From the NCBI GenBank assembly GCA_025964255.1, contig JAOPZF010000133.1, positions 1-51,696 on the forward strand: a stretch of DNA of 51,696 bases. Reading direction: 5' to 3'. How positions within the stretch are numbered: position 1 is the first letter of the stretch; each line of letters starts with the position of its first letter. A program made the position numbers and the translations under genes. Source of the stretch: Solirubrobacterales bacterium. Its GTDB lineage: Bacteria > Actinomycetota > Thermoleophilia > Solirubrobacterales > 70-9. The notes under the pieces are model-generated. The model saw only the letters and a list, made by a program, of their open reading frames with translations. It was not told the origin of the DNA and did not search any database. Below, piece after piece: positions 24,474 through 33,199 of the stretch.

Positions 24474-24526
24474 GATCCGAGGCTACCGCGGATGACGATC
24501 TGAGCCGGCGGTCCGATCCGCGGGCG

Positions 24527-24886
24527 TCATCGAAGCAGGGCTCGGATGGCCTCAGCCGACAGATCCGACTTGGCGACGAAGCCGATCGCGGGGCTCGCCT
24601 CGATCAGCTCGGCGAACTCATCCTCGGCGTGGCTCGAGATCATGATGAGCTGCCCCCCCGCGGAGTCGTCCTCGGCCTTCAGCGTTCGCACCAGGGCGAA
24701 ACCACTGTCACCGTTGAGATCGATGTCGACGAGCGTCACGTCCGGTCGTGCCTCCTCCACCCGCCGCACCGCTTCCTGGGCCGAAGCGGCGACGCCGACG
24801 ACCTCGATCCCCTGCTGCTCGAGCAGGGCCCGAGCGGCACGGGAGAACTCCGGGCTATCGTCGATGATCAGGCAGCGCAAAGACAT
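24527..24886 (-). CDS. Stand-alone response-regulator receiver
   Basis: This 119-residue protein is a receiver domain only: acidic pair at residues 9-10, phospho-acceptor Asp54 in TLVDIDL, Ser in MISSHAE and the conserved Lys in FVAKSDL. No output domain follows, so it acts by protein contact or as a phosphate sink. ATG 24886 (MSLRCL) is preferred to an upstream start because the domain begins immediately. It is 53 bp upstream of the kinase gene on the same strand and divergent from the NarL-type regulator. Confidence 0.9.
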   Translation of the reverse strand: MSLRCLIIDDSPEFSRAARALLEQQGIEVVGVAASAQEAVRRVEEARPDVTLVDIDLNGDSGFALVRTLKAEDDSAGGQLIMISSHAEDEFAELIEASPAIGFVAKSDLSAEAIRALLR

Positions 24887-24963
24887 GCAGCCGAGGATAG
24901 GTGCGGGGCTTTCAGGAAACATTGCAGCTAGCCCCCAATGGCATTGTGGTCGATACTCCAGCT

Positions 24964-25623
24964 ATGCCCGCTGACCACACGAGCGTGGTGGTGGCCGATG
25001 ACGACGTCCTTCTCCGCGAGGGTCTCGTCAGCCTGCTCGAGCAGTCCCGGTTCCACGTGGTGGGGCAATGCGGTGAGGCTTCGATGCTGCTCGCGTACGT
25101 GAGGAAGTTTCGGCCCGACCTCGCGATCGTCGACATAAGGATGCCGCCCACTCACACGACCGAGGGTCTCGACGCGGCCCAGACGATCCGCGAGGAGATC
25201 CCCGACACCGCTGTGCTCGTCCTCTCTGCTCACGCCGAGATGGAGCAGGCGGCCGACCTGCTGGCCACCGGCGGACGTTGTGGCTATCTGCTGAAGAGCC
25301 GCATCACCGACGTGGACCAGTTCATCGAGACGCTCGAGCGTCTCGTCAAGGGTGAGGCGGTCGTCGATCCGGTCCTCGTCCAGGAACTGGTCAGCGCCCG
25401 CCGCGCGAACGATCCCCTCGAGGCGCTGTCGGCGCGGGAGCTGGAGGTGCTCGAGCAGATGGCCGAGGGGCGCTCGAACGCCGGCATCGCGAAGCAGCTT
25501 TGGGTGACCGAAGGCACCGTCGAGAAGCACGTCCACAGCATCCTGATGAAACTGCCCTTGGCCGGGACCGAGGACGATCACCGCCGCGTCCTGGCCGTGA
25601 TCGCCTATCTCGATACCCGCTAG
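24964..25623 (+). CDS. NarL/LuxR-family response regulator
   Basis: The 219-residue regulator has a receiver domain (acidic cluster ADDD at 11-14, phospho-acceptor Asp57 in IVDIRMPP, conserved Lys in LLKSRITD) and a C-terminal LuxR helix-turn-helix (LSARELEVLEQMAEGRSNAGIAKQLWVTEGTVEKHV). It is the probable DNA-binding partner of the kinase at 23,007. It is transcribed away from the lone receiver, so both may share control from the 77-bp gap. Its TAG shares bases with the stop codon of the convergent gene. Confidence 0.93.
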   Translation: MPADHTSVVVADDDVLLREGLVSLLEQSRFHVVGQCGEASMLLAYVRKFRPDLAIVDIRMPPTHTTEGLDAAQTIREEIPDTAVLVLSAHAEMEQAADLLATGGRCGYLLKSRITDVDQFIETLERLVKGEAVVDPVLVQELVSARRANDPLEALSARELEVLEQMAEGRSNAGIAKQLWVTEGTVEKHVHSILMKLPLAGTEDDHRRVLAVIAYLDTR

Positions 25624-26576
25624 GAAGTGGACGGACGGAGCCCGACGAGCAACGCGATCCCCATCAGCGCGAGCAGCGGTCCGGAGTTCGGATCGGTCGC
25701 CTGACCGGAGTAGAGGGCGCCGAGGTCCTGCCCCATGACCCACATCGCCAGCGTCAGCGCCAGCCCGAGCGCCACGGCGGGGGTTCTGGTCCGGCGCGCC
25801 AGCGCGCCGACTCCGATCAGGATCTCCGCCGCCACCAAGACGACGACCAGCAGCAGGCCGTGGGTCCCGGCCCATGCGCCCACCGAGCTGTCCAGCCTGG
25901 CGAGCCACCCCGGTGCGCCGGAGGTCCCAGCGGTCAGAGTGCTCGCGACCGCCCCGCCGGTGTTCTGGCCCGGTAGTGCCTGGAAGACTGCCGCCCCGAC
26001 CCACACAGCGGCCCATGCGAACGGCAGCCATCGCGCCGGGCCTTCGCGCGAGCCGTCGCGCCGCGGCCACGCCGCGGCTGCCAGGAGCGCATAGATGAGA
26101 GCAGAGCCGGGCGCCCCCGTGATCAGGCTGGCGTGACCGCCGGCCAGCCCGGAGAGTCCCTCGCCGACGTACCAGACGCCGAGCGCCCATGCGATCGACG
26201 CGGCGAGCGTCAACCGGGCGGTGCGAGGCACGAGCAGCCCGATCCCGAGCAGGAGCTGGACCGCGGCGAACGGGACGTTCCAGACGACAGGGTTTGCGGC
26301 GACGATGGTCGCGCCGAGGTGGACGGGGGCCGAGACGATCCACGGCTGCCCTTCTCCGACCGGGGCGATGACCTGGGTCGCGAACCCACGCGTGAACATG
26401 AAGGGCTGCAACTGAAGCACGCCGTCGAGAAGCCAAAACAGGCCGAGCGCGACCTGGAGCTGACGGCGGGTGATGCCGGCACTGCGGACGATGGTGGCGA
26501 CGGCGGTCCGCGCGTGCAGACGCCGCGGAATCGTCGCGACGGTAGAAGAGAGGAAAGTCGTTCGGCCACTGGACAT
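25620..26576 (-). CDS. DoxX-like multi-spanning membrane protein
   Basis: The 318-residue protein has two halves each rich in hydrophobic helices. The N-terminal half includes the DoxX-like LGLFWLLDGVLQLQPFMF. A conserved-looking DLGALYSGQATDPNSGPLL lies near the C-terminus. Its function is unknown; DoxX relatives interact with thiol or quinone redox systems. ATG 26576 is chosen because CACAGGAG lies 8 nt upstream. It follows the CWB2 protein gene on the same strand with a 98-bp gap, so co-transcription is possible. Confidence 0.75.
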   Translation of the reverse strand: MSSGRTTFLSSTVATIPRRLHARTAVATIVRSAGITRRQLQVALGLFWLLDGVLQLQPFMFTRGFATQVIAPVGEGQPWIVSAPVHLGATIVAANPVVWNVPFAAVQLLLGIGLLVPRTARLTLAASIAWALGVWYVGEGLSGLAGGHASLITGAPGSALIYALLAAAAWPRRDGSREGPARWLPFAWAAVWVGAAVFQALPGQNTGGAVASTLTAGTSGAPGWLARLDSSVGAWAGTHGLLLVVVLVAAEILIGVGALARRTRTPAVALGLALTLAMWVMGQDLGALYSGQATDPNSGPLLALMGIALLVGLRPSTS

Positions 26577-26674
26577 GGTGTTGGCTCCTGTGTAGTCCTT
26601 GAAGGCTTGTTGGAGGGGATGGCCGTCCGGGCCGGGCGCACGAGGCGACCGGCCCAGACGATCGTTCATTGGGA

Positions 26675-28144
26675 CTAGCCCGCGGGCTGGGTGTCCGAGT
26701 AGGTGCTTCCGGTGGTCGTGTTCCAGAGGCGCCGGTTATTCATTTCAGAGATGTAATCGATGCGGGTCTGGAATGGCCACGTGAGCTCGTTCCAGTTCCC
26801 CATCAGGTAGGTCATGTTGTAGGGGCCGTCGGCCGGCGTGTTGAGATAGGTCGGGGCGACGGACTTGAAATAGCCTTCCAGCTGGGACGGGAGCTTGCTG
26901 GAGCTGTGGGTAAGCAGCAGCGGAGCGTGGAAGCCCATGTGCGACATCGGCGCGGATGCAACGGCACCCTGCCAGTCGTTTTCGTTCACCACCGTGAACC
27001 CATGGCCCGGACCGGTGATCTTCCAGCCCACTTCGCCGGCAGGATCCCACATCTTCGCGAAGGCGATCGCCGTGTCGACGGCGGTGTCCTTCGGATTCGC
27101 GTTGAACGCAACGTTGTTGTCGTTGGTGATCCGGATGATGCTGCCGTATTGGGACAGTTCTTTCGCTACCGCGTCCGAGATCTGTTCCGGGCCGCCGAAC
27201 AGGTAGATCCGAGCATGACCGTCGCGGCGCTTGAGCGCTTCAATCGTTCCTTCCGGCACCGAGTTCTGATTCACCCACAGGAGGCCGGACGCCATGTGCG
27301 ACACCCAGTGGGTCGCCGGCAGCACGTATTTGTAGGACTGCATCGAACCGATCATCACGTTTTCCATGCCGTTTTCCATGGCGGGAACGCCGGTGTCGGG
27401 GTTCTCGATGCTCCCGTAGAGCTGGTCGACCGTGTTCGCAAGGGCGGGCACGTTCGGTGCCGTGACGGTCGCGTACTTCAGGCCCAGTTCTTCGAGCTTC
27501 TTCTCGACGCCGGGGTTCGCGGCTGCGCCGACCAAGAAGGCGTCGACGTTGTGGTAACGCGAGATTCCGGTATCCCCGAGGCGTTTGATCTCGTTTTCGG
27601 TGATCTTCGGAATCCCCTTACTGGTGACGTAGAGAATCGGGGCGTCGTCGGGGAAGTGCACCAACGGCGTCGCGGTGATCGCGGTGAGCGGTTCGTTGGG
27701 CGTGACCAACGTCAGCCCCCACGGCCGGTCCGGAACGTTGTTGTTCTCGTTCGGGGCGTTCAGCGGGAGTGCCGCGGGCCACTGATGCTGCGTTACCGCC
27801 ACGGCTTCCTGGTACGGATTGTTACCGTACAGCCGCGTCGTCGTCTTCGTATCGATCGTCGGCACGATGCTGCCCGAGCCAGACGGTGACGGAACGTGGA
27901 AGTCCGGCTTTTCGGTCGGTTTGCCGAACGGATACATCTCGCTGGTCTTCAGCGAAGGCGACGCCTTCACTGCCGTCGTCAGGTGGATTTCGCCTTCGGC
28001 GTTGGAGTTGGTCGCGGCAAGCGCGGTTCCGCCGGCGAATACGCCTGCGGACGCGAGCATCCCGAAGACGATCGCAACCAAGGCGAGGCCGGCGCCGCCG
28101 ATCCTGGTGCGAATACTGGTCCGCCTAGGTAGTAGGTGTGACAT
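26675..28144 (-). CDS. Secreted cell-wall-binding-repeat 2 protein
   Basis: The 489-residue protein starts with a Sec-type signal peptide (basic RRTSIRTR, hydrophobic core, cleavage near ALAAT). The mature part shows the CWB2 pattern RLYGNNPYQEAVAVTQ and further blocks (LYLFGGPEQISDAVAKEL, VDTAIAFAKMW) typical of proteins that attach to cell-wall polymers. AAGGAGG precedes the ATG. GAA dominates over GAG for Glu, as in other exported proteins of this window. No catalytic domain is evident, so it may be a structural or adhesive wall protein. Confidence 0.85.
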   Translation of the reverse strand: MSHLLPRRTSIRTRIGGAGLALVAIVFGMLASAGVFAGGTALAATNSNAEGEIHLTTAVKASPSLKTSEMYPFGKPTEKPDFHVPSPSGSGSIVPTIDTKTTTRLYGNNPYQEAVAVTQHQWPAALPLNAPNENNNVPDRPWGLTLVTPNEPLTAITATPLVHFPDDAPILYVTSKGIPKITENEIKRLGDTGISRYHNVDAFLVGAAANPGVEKKLEELGLKYATVTAPNVPALANTVDQLYGSIENPDTGVPAMENGMENVMIGSMQSYKYVLPATHWVSHMASGLLWVNQNSVPEGTIEALKRRDGHARIYLFGGPEQISDAVAKELSQYGSIIRITNDNNVAFNANPKDTAVDTAIAFAKMWDPAGEVGWKITGPGHGFTVVNENDWQGAVASAPMSHMGFHAPLLLTHSSSKLPSQLEGYFKSVAPTYLNTPADGPYNMTYLMGNWNELTWPFQTRIDYISEMNNRRLWNTTTGSTYSDTQPAG

Positions 28145-28433
28145 CGTTTTGTCCTCCTTGGAGGAGAGGAGCCGGGCGGCGGCGTCCGGAGCCCGGCGTC
28201 CCCACTCGACAAGATTTATCGGATGGTCGAAGCCTTGCGGCCCCTTACTCCAACCGCATCGCCGCTAACGTGAGTCCACGGTTCACGCTAGCCCCCAAAG
28301 GGAGTGGCCGCTGGCCCCCATGCAGACCGATGTCGACGGCCGAGAGACTGTGACCATGAAGGTACGTCTCAGTGACCAGCAGACCGAAGGCCGTTTCCGA
28401 CCTCGATACGCACCTCGTAGATGACGCGCGAGA
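28145..28433. other. Intergenic stretch without a recognised gene
   Basis: This 289-bp stretch contains the ribosome-binding site of the CWB2 gene and presumably its promoter. No further gene, repeat or clear hairpin is seen. Confidence 0.5.
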
Positions 28434-29084
28434 TCAGGGTCCCGCAGGTTTGGTCGAGCCGCTCTGCGCCGCGTGCAGCTTTCCCGCCCAGACCGCCTTC
28501 GCGCCCAGGTCACCGGTCCGGAAGGTGAAGAAGCCGGCGGCGATCGCCAGGATCACGAGCAAGACCCTCAAGGCGTTGAACGTCGACCTCGAGCCGAGCA
28601 GCCCGTCGACGATGGCGAGGCCGGTCGGCATGCCCCCGGAGATCCGGTAGGCGGCGAAGGCGAGGATCAGGACGGCGGTGAAAAGGGTGAAGACGATCGC
28701 CAGGATGTGGGCGGCCTGCGAATGTTCGGAGATCAGCGTGGCGGCTTCGCCATGTAGGTGGAGAACGCCATTCAGGGCATCGCCTGCCTGCATCGTCAGG
28801 AAGATCGAGCTCATCGCGATGATCGAGACCAGCGAGAGCGCGATCCCATAGCGACCAAGCCATTCCGGGCGGGCCATCAAGACGAGCGCCGCGACCACGG
28901 CCGCCGGGATGAGGATCACCGGCACGTGGACGAACAAGGGGTGCGCCGGGAGGCCGCTGTAGACGGTGGTGATCTTGATCCCGAGCGTGACGAAACCAAG
29001 GAAGGCGAGCAACGTGAGGATGAACTCCGCGCGTCGCCAGTCGATGCCCGTCCGCCGCGCCGCGGTGGTGTCCTCGGTGCTCAC
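28434..29084 (-). CDS. DUF2231-type membrane protein
   Basis: This 216-residue protein has about five membrane helices. The segment GLPAHPLFVHVPVILIPAA with its His residues, HSQAAHILAIVFTLF, and the terminal RTGDLGAKAVW match DUF2231 proteins, whose conserved intramembrane His suggest haem binding, though function is unproven. A GTG start at 29,084 lies opposite the divergent glycosidase gene. Two TGAGAG-type palindromes lie between them. Confidence 0.82.
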   Translation of the reverse strand: MSTEDTTAARRTGIDWRRAEFILTLLAFLGFVTLGIKITTVYSGLPAHPLFVHVPVILIPAAVVAALVLMARPEWLGRYGIALSLVSIIAMSSIFLTMQAGDALNGVLHLHGEAATLISEHSQAAHILAIVFTLFTAVLILAFAAYRISGGMPTGLAIVDGLLGSRSTFNALRVLLVILAIAAGFFTFRTGDLGAKAVWAGKLHAAQSGSTKPAGP

Positions 29085-29130
29085 GGCGGCGATCTTCAGG
29101 ACGGGCCCTAAACCACCAGTGAGTCGAACG

Positions 29131-29144
29131 TGAGAGAACTCTCA
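29131..29144. promoter_or_regulatory. Palindromic element TGAGAG-AA-CTCTCA
   Basis: A perfect 6-bp inverted repeat with a 2-bp centre in the divergent promoter region. Its centre lies 32 bp, about three helical turns, from that of the next element. Confidence 0.6.
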
Positions 29145-29161
29145 TCCTCGGGCCAAGGCGC

Positions 29162-29177
29162 GTGAGAGGAATCTCAC
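29162..29177. promoter_or_regulatory. Palindromic element GTGAGA-GGAA-TCTCAC
   Basis: A second perfect 6-bp inverted repeat of the same type, 47 bp upstream of the glycosidase start. Confidence 0.6.
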
Positions 29178-29223
29178 CGCTCCCCCAATCTCCGCTTCAT
29201 CTGACGGCGCCAGTGTGCGGCCG

Positions 29224-30426
29224 ATGGCCACGGCCACCGTCGAACCACCCAGCCGGGCGCGCCGCCGCCGTCCTCCGCCCTCCCGGGTCCCGATCTGGCG
29301 CCGCGCGCGGCGCGTCCTCCTGTTCGCCTGCCTCTTCTCCCTCGGGGTCGCGGCGCTCTCCTGGCTGCCGGCGGTGAGCGGCAGCCGCAACCTCAGCATC
29401 AGCATCGCCAGCGTCGAGTGGCTGCGCAGCCACGGCGGCAACCCGATCGCCACCCAGATCGAGAACTGGTACTACCAGCTGAACGAACCCGAAAAGGGCG
29501 GGCCGGCGCTGACCTCACTGCCGCAGGTCGGGGACGGGACCGCGGCCCGGGTAGAAGGCGAAGGCGGAGAAAGCCCGGGGAAGGCAACCCCGTACTCACC
29601 GCCCGACGTGAACCCGCTGATCCACCCGAAGCTGCCGGGTGAGGGCGTCTGGCAGAAGGCCGGCGCCAAGGTGGGGCCGGAACCGCCCGTCCTGCTCACC
29701 ACGTTCCGCAGCGACCCCGAATATCCGCAATTCGTCGCCGGGGTCGCCTGGATGAGCGCCCCGAACACCGAACTCGTCTACACGCCGGGGACGGCCGAGC
29801 CTCCCGAACCGCTCGAAGACCGCGGCTCGGGCGAAGTGCCGCCGAGCATGCGCAAGCGGCTCGTCGCCACCTTCAACGGCGGCTTCCCACTCGAAACCTC
29901 GAACGCCGGGTTGATCTACCGCGGCAAGGTGGTCGAAACGATGGTCGACGGGATCGCGACCGTCGTCGGCTACCGGGGCGGCGGCTTCGACATCGTCAAA
30001 TGGGAGAGCGGGACGAAGGTGCCGAAGAACGTCTTGTTCGCGAAGCAGAACCTGCCGCCGATCATCTACGAAGGCAAGCTGAACCCGAACCTCTCCGACG
30101 GCCCCGAATGGGGCGAAACGGTCAACAACGCGACGCGGGTGTGGCGCTCCGGCCTCGGCATCGACTCCCACGGCAACCTGATGTACGCGGCGGCCAACTA
30201 CCAGACGGTGGAATCACTGGCGAAGGTGCTGCAACGGGCCGGAGCGGTGCGCGCGATCGAGCTTGACATCAATGAAGACTGGACCAGCTTCATCAGCTAC
30301 CGCCATCCCGGGGCGATCGAACCGAGCAACCTGCTGCCGGAAATGTACCGCTCTCCGGAACGCTATCTCGTGCCCGACGAACGGGACTTCTTCGCCGTCT
30401 ACCTGAAGCCGGGGCAGCCCTGGTGA
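29224..30426 (+). CDS. Phosphodiester glycosidase-family protein (NAGPA-like), membrane-anchored
   Basis: From ATG 29224 (GTG 29215 is an alternative) the protein has a basic cytosolic start and one membrane helix (about residues 28-50). A large extracytoplasmic part follows with NAGPA/DUF2233 motifs: LVATFNGGFPL, NNATRVWRSGLGIDSHGNL and AIELDIN. The family removes GlcNAc from phosphodiester-linked sugars. In actinobacteria the target could be a wall polymer, but this is inference. Hand counting gives about 24 GAA against about 7 GAG for Glu, the reverse of the next gene. The next small gene overlaps by 4 nt. Confidence 0.88.
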   Translation: MATATVEPPSRARRRRPPPSRVPIWRRARRVLLFACLFSLGVAALSWLPAVSGSRNLSISIASVEWLRSHGGNPIATQIENWYYQLNEPEKGGPALTSLPQVGDGTAARVEGEGGESPGKATPYSPPDVNPLIHPKLPGEGVWQKAGAKVGPEPPVLLTTFRSDPEYPQFVAGVAWMSAPNTELVYTPGTAEPPEPLEDRGSGEVPPSMRKRLVATFNGGFPLETSNAGLIYRGKVVETMVDGIATVVGYRGGGFDIVKWESGTKVPKNVLFAKQNLPPIIYEGKLNPNLSDGPEWGETVNNATRVWRSGLGIDSHGNLMYAAANYQTVESLAKVLQRAGAVRAIELDINEDWTSFISYRHPGAIEPSNLLPEMYRSPERYLVPDERDFFAVYLKPGQPW

Positions 30427-30638
30427 GGCTGCCGCGCAACGTCTCCCCCGCCGCCGCGAGACGCCGGTCGCTGCTCATCGATGCGATGTTGGGGTTCCTG
30501 ATCGCCGTCTGCGCGATCACCGCCGCCGCCGGGGTCGGCGTGGTCGGCTTTTTCGCCTTGATCTGCGCCCTCATCGTCGCCTCCTGGTACCTGATCGAGG
30601 GCAGCGTCAGGATGGCGCGGCGGAAGTCGCGCCGCTGA
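30423..30638 (+). CDS. Small two-helix membrane protein
   Basis: This 71-residue protein has a basic N-terminus, two adjacent hydrophobic helices (MLGFLIAVCAITAAAGVGVVG and FALICALIVASWYLI) and a basic tail (RMARRKSRR). The GTG overlaps the glycosidase stop, so the two are translated together. No known family is recognised. Confidence 0.7.
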   Translation: MRLPRNVSPAAARRRSLLIDAMLGFLIAVCAITAAAGVGVVGFFALICALIVASWYLIEGSVRMARRKSRR

Positions 30639-30655
30639 GACGTACGATCGCGGCC

Positions 30656-31330
30656 ATGGAGATCCTTGTCGTCGAGGACGAGACCGGCATCGCCGACTTC
30701 CTCGAGCGCGGCCTGCGCGCCGAGGGCTACGAGGTGAAGGTCGCGACCGACGGCGAGGACGGCGCGCGCCTGGCGGTCGACCCCGGGGTCGACTTGGTCG
30801 TCCTCGACCGGATGCTCCCCAAGATCGACGGGCTCGAGGTGCTGGCGCGGGTGCGGCACGCACGGCCGCTGCTGCCGGTGATCATGCTGACGGCGAAGGC
30901 CGAGGTCGCCGACCGGGTCGAGGGCCTCGACGGCGGTGCCACCGACTACGTCACCAAGCCCTTCGCCTTCGAGGAGCTGCTGGCGCGGATCCGTGCCCGC
31001 CTGCGCGAGGGCGGCGCCGCGGCGGAAACCGCGATCGAGGCGGCCGGGATCCGGCTGGACCTGATGAGCCGGGAGGCGCTCCGCGAGGGGGTGACGACGC
31101 GCCTGCCCGACCGCGAGGCCGACCTCCTCGCCTACCTGATGCGCAACGAGGGCCGGGTCGTCTCGCGCGAGGAGCTCCTCTCCTCGGTCTGGGGCTACGA
31201 CCACGACCCCGGGACCAACATCGTCCAGGTCTACATCGGCTACCTGCGGCGCAAACTCGCAAGGCCGGCCTCGCCGGCACCGATCGAGACCCTGCGCTCG
31301 GCGGGCTACCGGCTCCGGGAGCGCAGGTGA
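30656..31330 (+). CDS. OmpR-family response regulator
   Basis: The 224-residue protein has a receiver (EDE at 7-9, phospho-acceptor Asp51 in VVLDRMLP, Lys in YVTKPF) and an OmpR-type winged helix ending ETLRSAGYRLRERR. It is co-transcribed with the kinase that overlaps its stop by 4 nt, and follows the glycosidase and small membrane genes closely. The palindromic TGAGAG elements in front of this operon and elsewhere are candidate binding sites. Almost every Glu is GAG. Confidence 0.94.
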   Translation: MEILVVEDETGIADFLERGLRAEGYEVKVATDGEDGARLAVDPGVDLVVLDRMLPKIDGLEVLARVRHARPLLPVIMLTAKAEVADRVEGLDGGATDYVTKPFAFEELLARIRARLREGGAAAETAIEAAGIRLDLMSREALREGVTTRLPDREADLLAYLMRNEGRVVSREELLSSVWGYDHDPGTNIVQVYIGYLRRKLARPASPAPIETLRSAGYRLRERR

Positions 31331-32463
31331 GGTCGCGCTGGGAGCGGCTCGGACTTCGCGGTCGACTGACGCTCGCCTTCGGGACGATCGTCGTCGTCGC
31401 CTTCGGGCTCGTCTTCGTGACCGTGCGCGCGCAGATGGGCCACGAGCGGACGGTGATCGGCGCCGAGGAGGAACGCGAGGCGCACGAACCAGGGGCCACC
31501 ACGGGGGAGCGCCATGACTCCGACGGCGGGTCGTCGATCGAGGAGGCCCAACACGACGTCGAGAAGACCTTCCTCCTCTTCGGCGGGATCGCCCTCGCTG
31601 CCGCGCTCCTCGCCGGCTACCTGGTGTCGGCACGGGCAGCGGCTCCGCTGCGCCGCTTCACCGCGACCGCGACCGCGATCGACGCCGGCGACCTCAGTCC
31701 CCGGATCGTCGCCGACCCCTCCTCGGCGGCGGAGCTGCGGACCCTGGCCGACTCGTTCAACCTGATGCTCGACCGACTCGAGGACGCCTTCGCCCGCCAG
31801 CGCGGCTTCGTCTCCGATGCCTCGCACGAGCTGCGCAGCCCGCTGACCGCGATCCGCGGGCAGATCGAAGTGCTGGCCCGTGAACCCGAACCCGACGCGG
31901 CCGCGGTGAAGCGGGTCGAGGCGGTGACGCTGACCGAGCTCGCCCGGGTCGAACGGCTGGTCGAGCAGATGCTGGCGCTGGCGCGCCTCGACGAGGGCGT
32001 CGGACCCGTGCGCCACGAGGTCGACGCCGCCGCCTTCCTGCGCGAGTCGATCGCGGCGGCCCCGGGGTCGGCGACGCCCGGCCGGGTCGCCGCCGGGCGG
32101 ATCGACCTCGACCCCGACATGGTCGCCCGGGTGATCCGCAACCTGGTCGAGAACGCGCGCCGTCACGCCGGGCCCGAGGGGGCCGTCACCGTCGCCTCGA
32201 GCGCGGAGGCCGGTCGCCTTCGTGTCGACGTCGACGACGACGGTCCGGGGATCGCGCCGGCCGAGCGCGAGCGGATCTTCGACCGCTTCCACCGCAGCGA
32301 CGCGGCCCGCGCCCGCAGCTCGGGCGGGGCCGGACTCGGCCTGGCGATCGCCCGCTCGATCGTCGAGGCGCACGGCGGCCGCATCTGGGCCGAGGAGTCA
32401 CCGCTCGGCGGCGCCCGGGTCAGCTTCGAGCTGCCGGGCCTGCGCGGCGGATCGCCAAAGTAA
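31327..32463 (+). CDS. Sensor histidine kinase
   Basis: This 378-residue kinase has two membrane helices (about 15-35 and 80-100) enclosing a short, acidic extracytoplasmic loop rich in Glu, His and Asp that could sense cations. HAMP, HisKA (phospho-acceptor His167 in DASHELRSPLTA) and HATPase (VENARRHAGPEG, DDDGPGI, GGAGLGLAI) follow. It is the cognate partner of the OmpR-type regulator upstream (GTGA overlap). Confidence 0.94.
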   Translation: MRSRWERLGLRGRLTLAFGTIVVVAFGLVFVTVRAQMGHERTVIGAEEEREAHEPGATTGERHDSDGGSSIEEAQHDVEKTFLLFGGIALAAALLAGYLVSARAAAPLRRFTATATAIDAGDLSPRIVADPSSAAELRTLADSFNLMLDRLEDAFARQRGFVSDASHELRSPLTAIRGQIEVLAREPEPDAAAVKRVEAVTLTELARVERLVEQMLALARLDEGVGPVRHEVDAAAFLRESIAAAPGSATPGRVAAGRIDLDPDMVARVIRNLVENARRHAGPEGAVTVASSAEAGRLRVDVDDDGPGIAPAERERIFDRFHRSDAARARSSGGAGLGLAIARSIVEAHGGRIWAEESPLGGARVSFELPGLRGGSPK

Positions 32464-32475
32464 GAGACGTCTCAC
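32460..32475. promoter_or_regulatory. Palindromic element GTAAGA-GACG-TCTCAC
   Basis: Same type as the pair at 29,131-29,177, with one mismatch. It overlaps the kinase stop and lies 46 bp before the cytochrome-b-like gene that opens the redox operon. Confidence 0.5.
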
Positions 32476-32520
32476 GCGCCGCTAAGGGTGGGCCAATCGG
32501 GCGACCTCAAGATCGTCTCC

Positions 32521-33144
32521 ATGTTCGATTCCCATGCAGGAACCTTCAGCGGTGCCCGGGATCGCGTCGCCGCCCGCACCGGCGGGGTCGTCGGCAACGC
32601 TCGCCTGACCGGCGCCGCCGCCGTCGCCCTGCTCATCCTCCTCGCGGCCGAGGGGGTGACGATCCCCTTCATCGGCAAATGGCTCGGCCCGCACATCTTC
32701 ATCGGGCTGATGCTGATCCCGCCGGTGGCGCTGAAGCTCGGCAGCACCGGCTACCGGTTCGCCCGCTACTACACCCACGACGAACCCTACGTACGCAAGG
32801 GTCCGCCGCCGACCGCCCTGCGCGTGCTGGCGCCCGGCGTCGTCCTCACCACGCTGGCCCTGTTCGGGACCGGCGTCGCCCTGCTCCTCGCCGGACCGCC
32901 GAGCAACACGCTGATCTTCGCCCACAAGCTCAGCTTCTTCGCCTGGGTCGCCTTGATGTCGATCCACATTCTGGCCCACCTGCTCGAGCTGCCCCGCCTG
33001 GCGAGCGCCGACTGGCGCCGGAACGGCCCGCGGGAGGCACGACTGGCGGGCGCCGGACTGCGGGCGGCCCTGCTCGCCGGTGCGATCGCCCTCGGCACCG
33101 GCCTGGGCGCGGTCGTCCTCACCGCCGGGACCTCGTGGCACTGA
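32521..33144 (+). CDS. Cytochrome-b-like integral membrane protein
   Basis: This 207-residue protein has about five hydrophobic segments. His residues in GPHIFIG, FAHKLSF and MSIHILAHLLEL sit within or next to helices and could ligate b-type haem, as in cytochrome b561/DUF4405-like proteins. Haem binding is inferred. ATG 32521 is taken; GTG 32488 is an alternative. It begins a group that continues with a small membrane protein, ApbE and a ferric-reductase-like protein, suggesting a transmembrane electron-transfer role. Confidence 0.75.
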   Translation: MFDSHAGTFSGARDRVAARTGGVVGNARLTGAAAVALLILLAAEGVTIPFIGKWLGPHIFIGLMLIPPVALKLGSTGYRFARYYTHDEPYVRKGPPPTALRVLAPGVVLTTLALFGTGVALLLAGPPSNTLIFAHKLSFFAWVALMSIHILAHLLELPRLASADWRRNGPREARLAGAGLRAALLAGAIALGTGLGAVVLTAGTSWH

Positions 33145-33199
33145 GGAAATCCCCAGCAACCACTGACCGCAGCTTTCAAGACCTGAGGCAAGGTGAGTC

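Noticed and set aside
24928-26436. Long minus-strand frame across the NarL-type regulator
   Set aside because: The regulator on the plus strand has complete receiver and LuxR domains; the antisense frame is its shadow.
26685-26696. Palindrome AGCCCGCGGGCT as a terminator of the CWB2 gene
   Set aside because: It overlaps the last codons and stop, has almost no loop and no T-run, so it is too weak to call.
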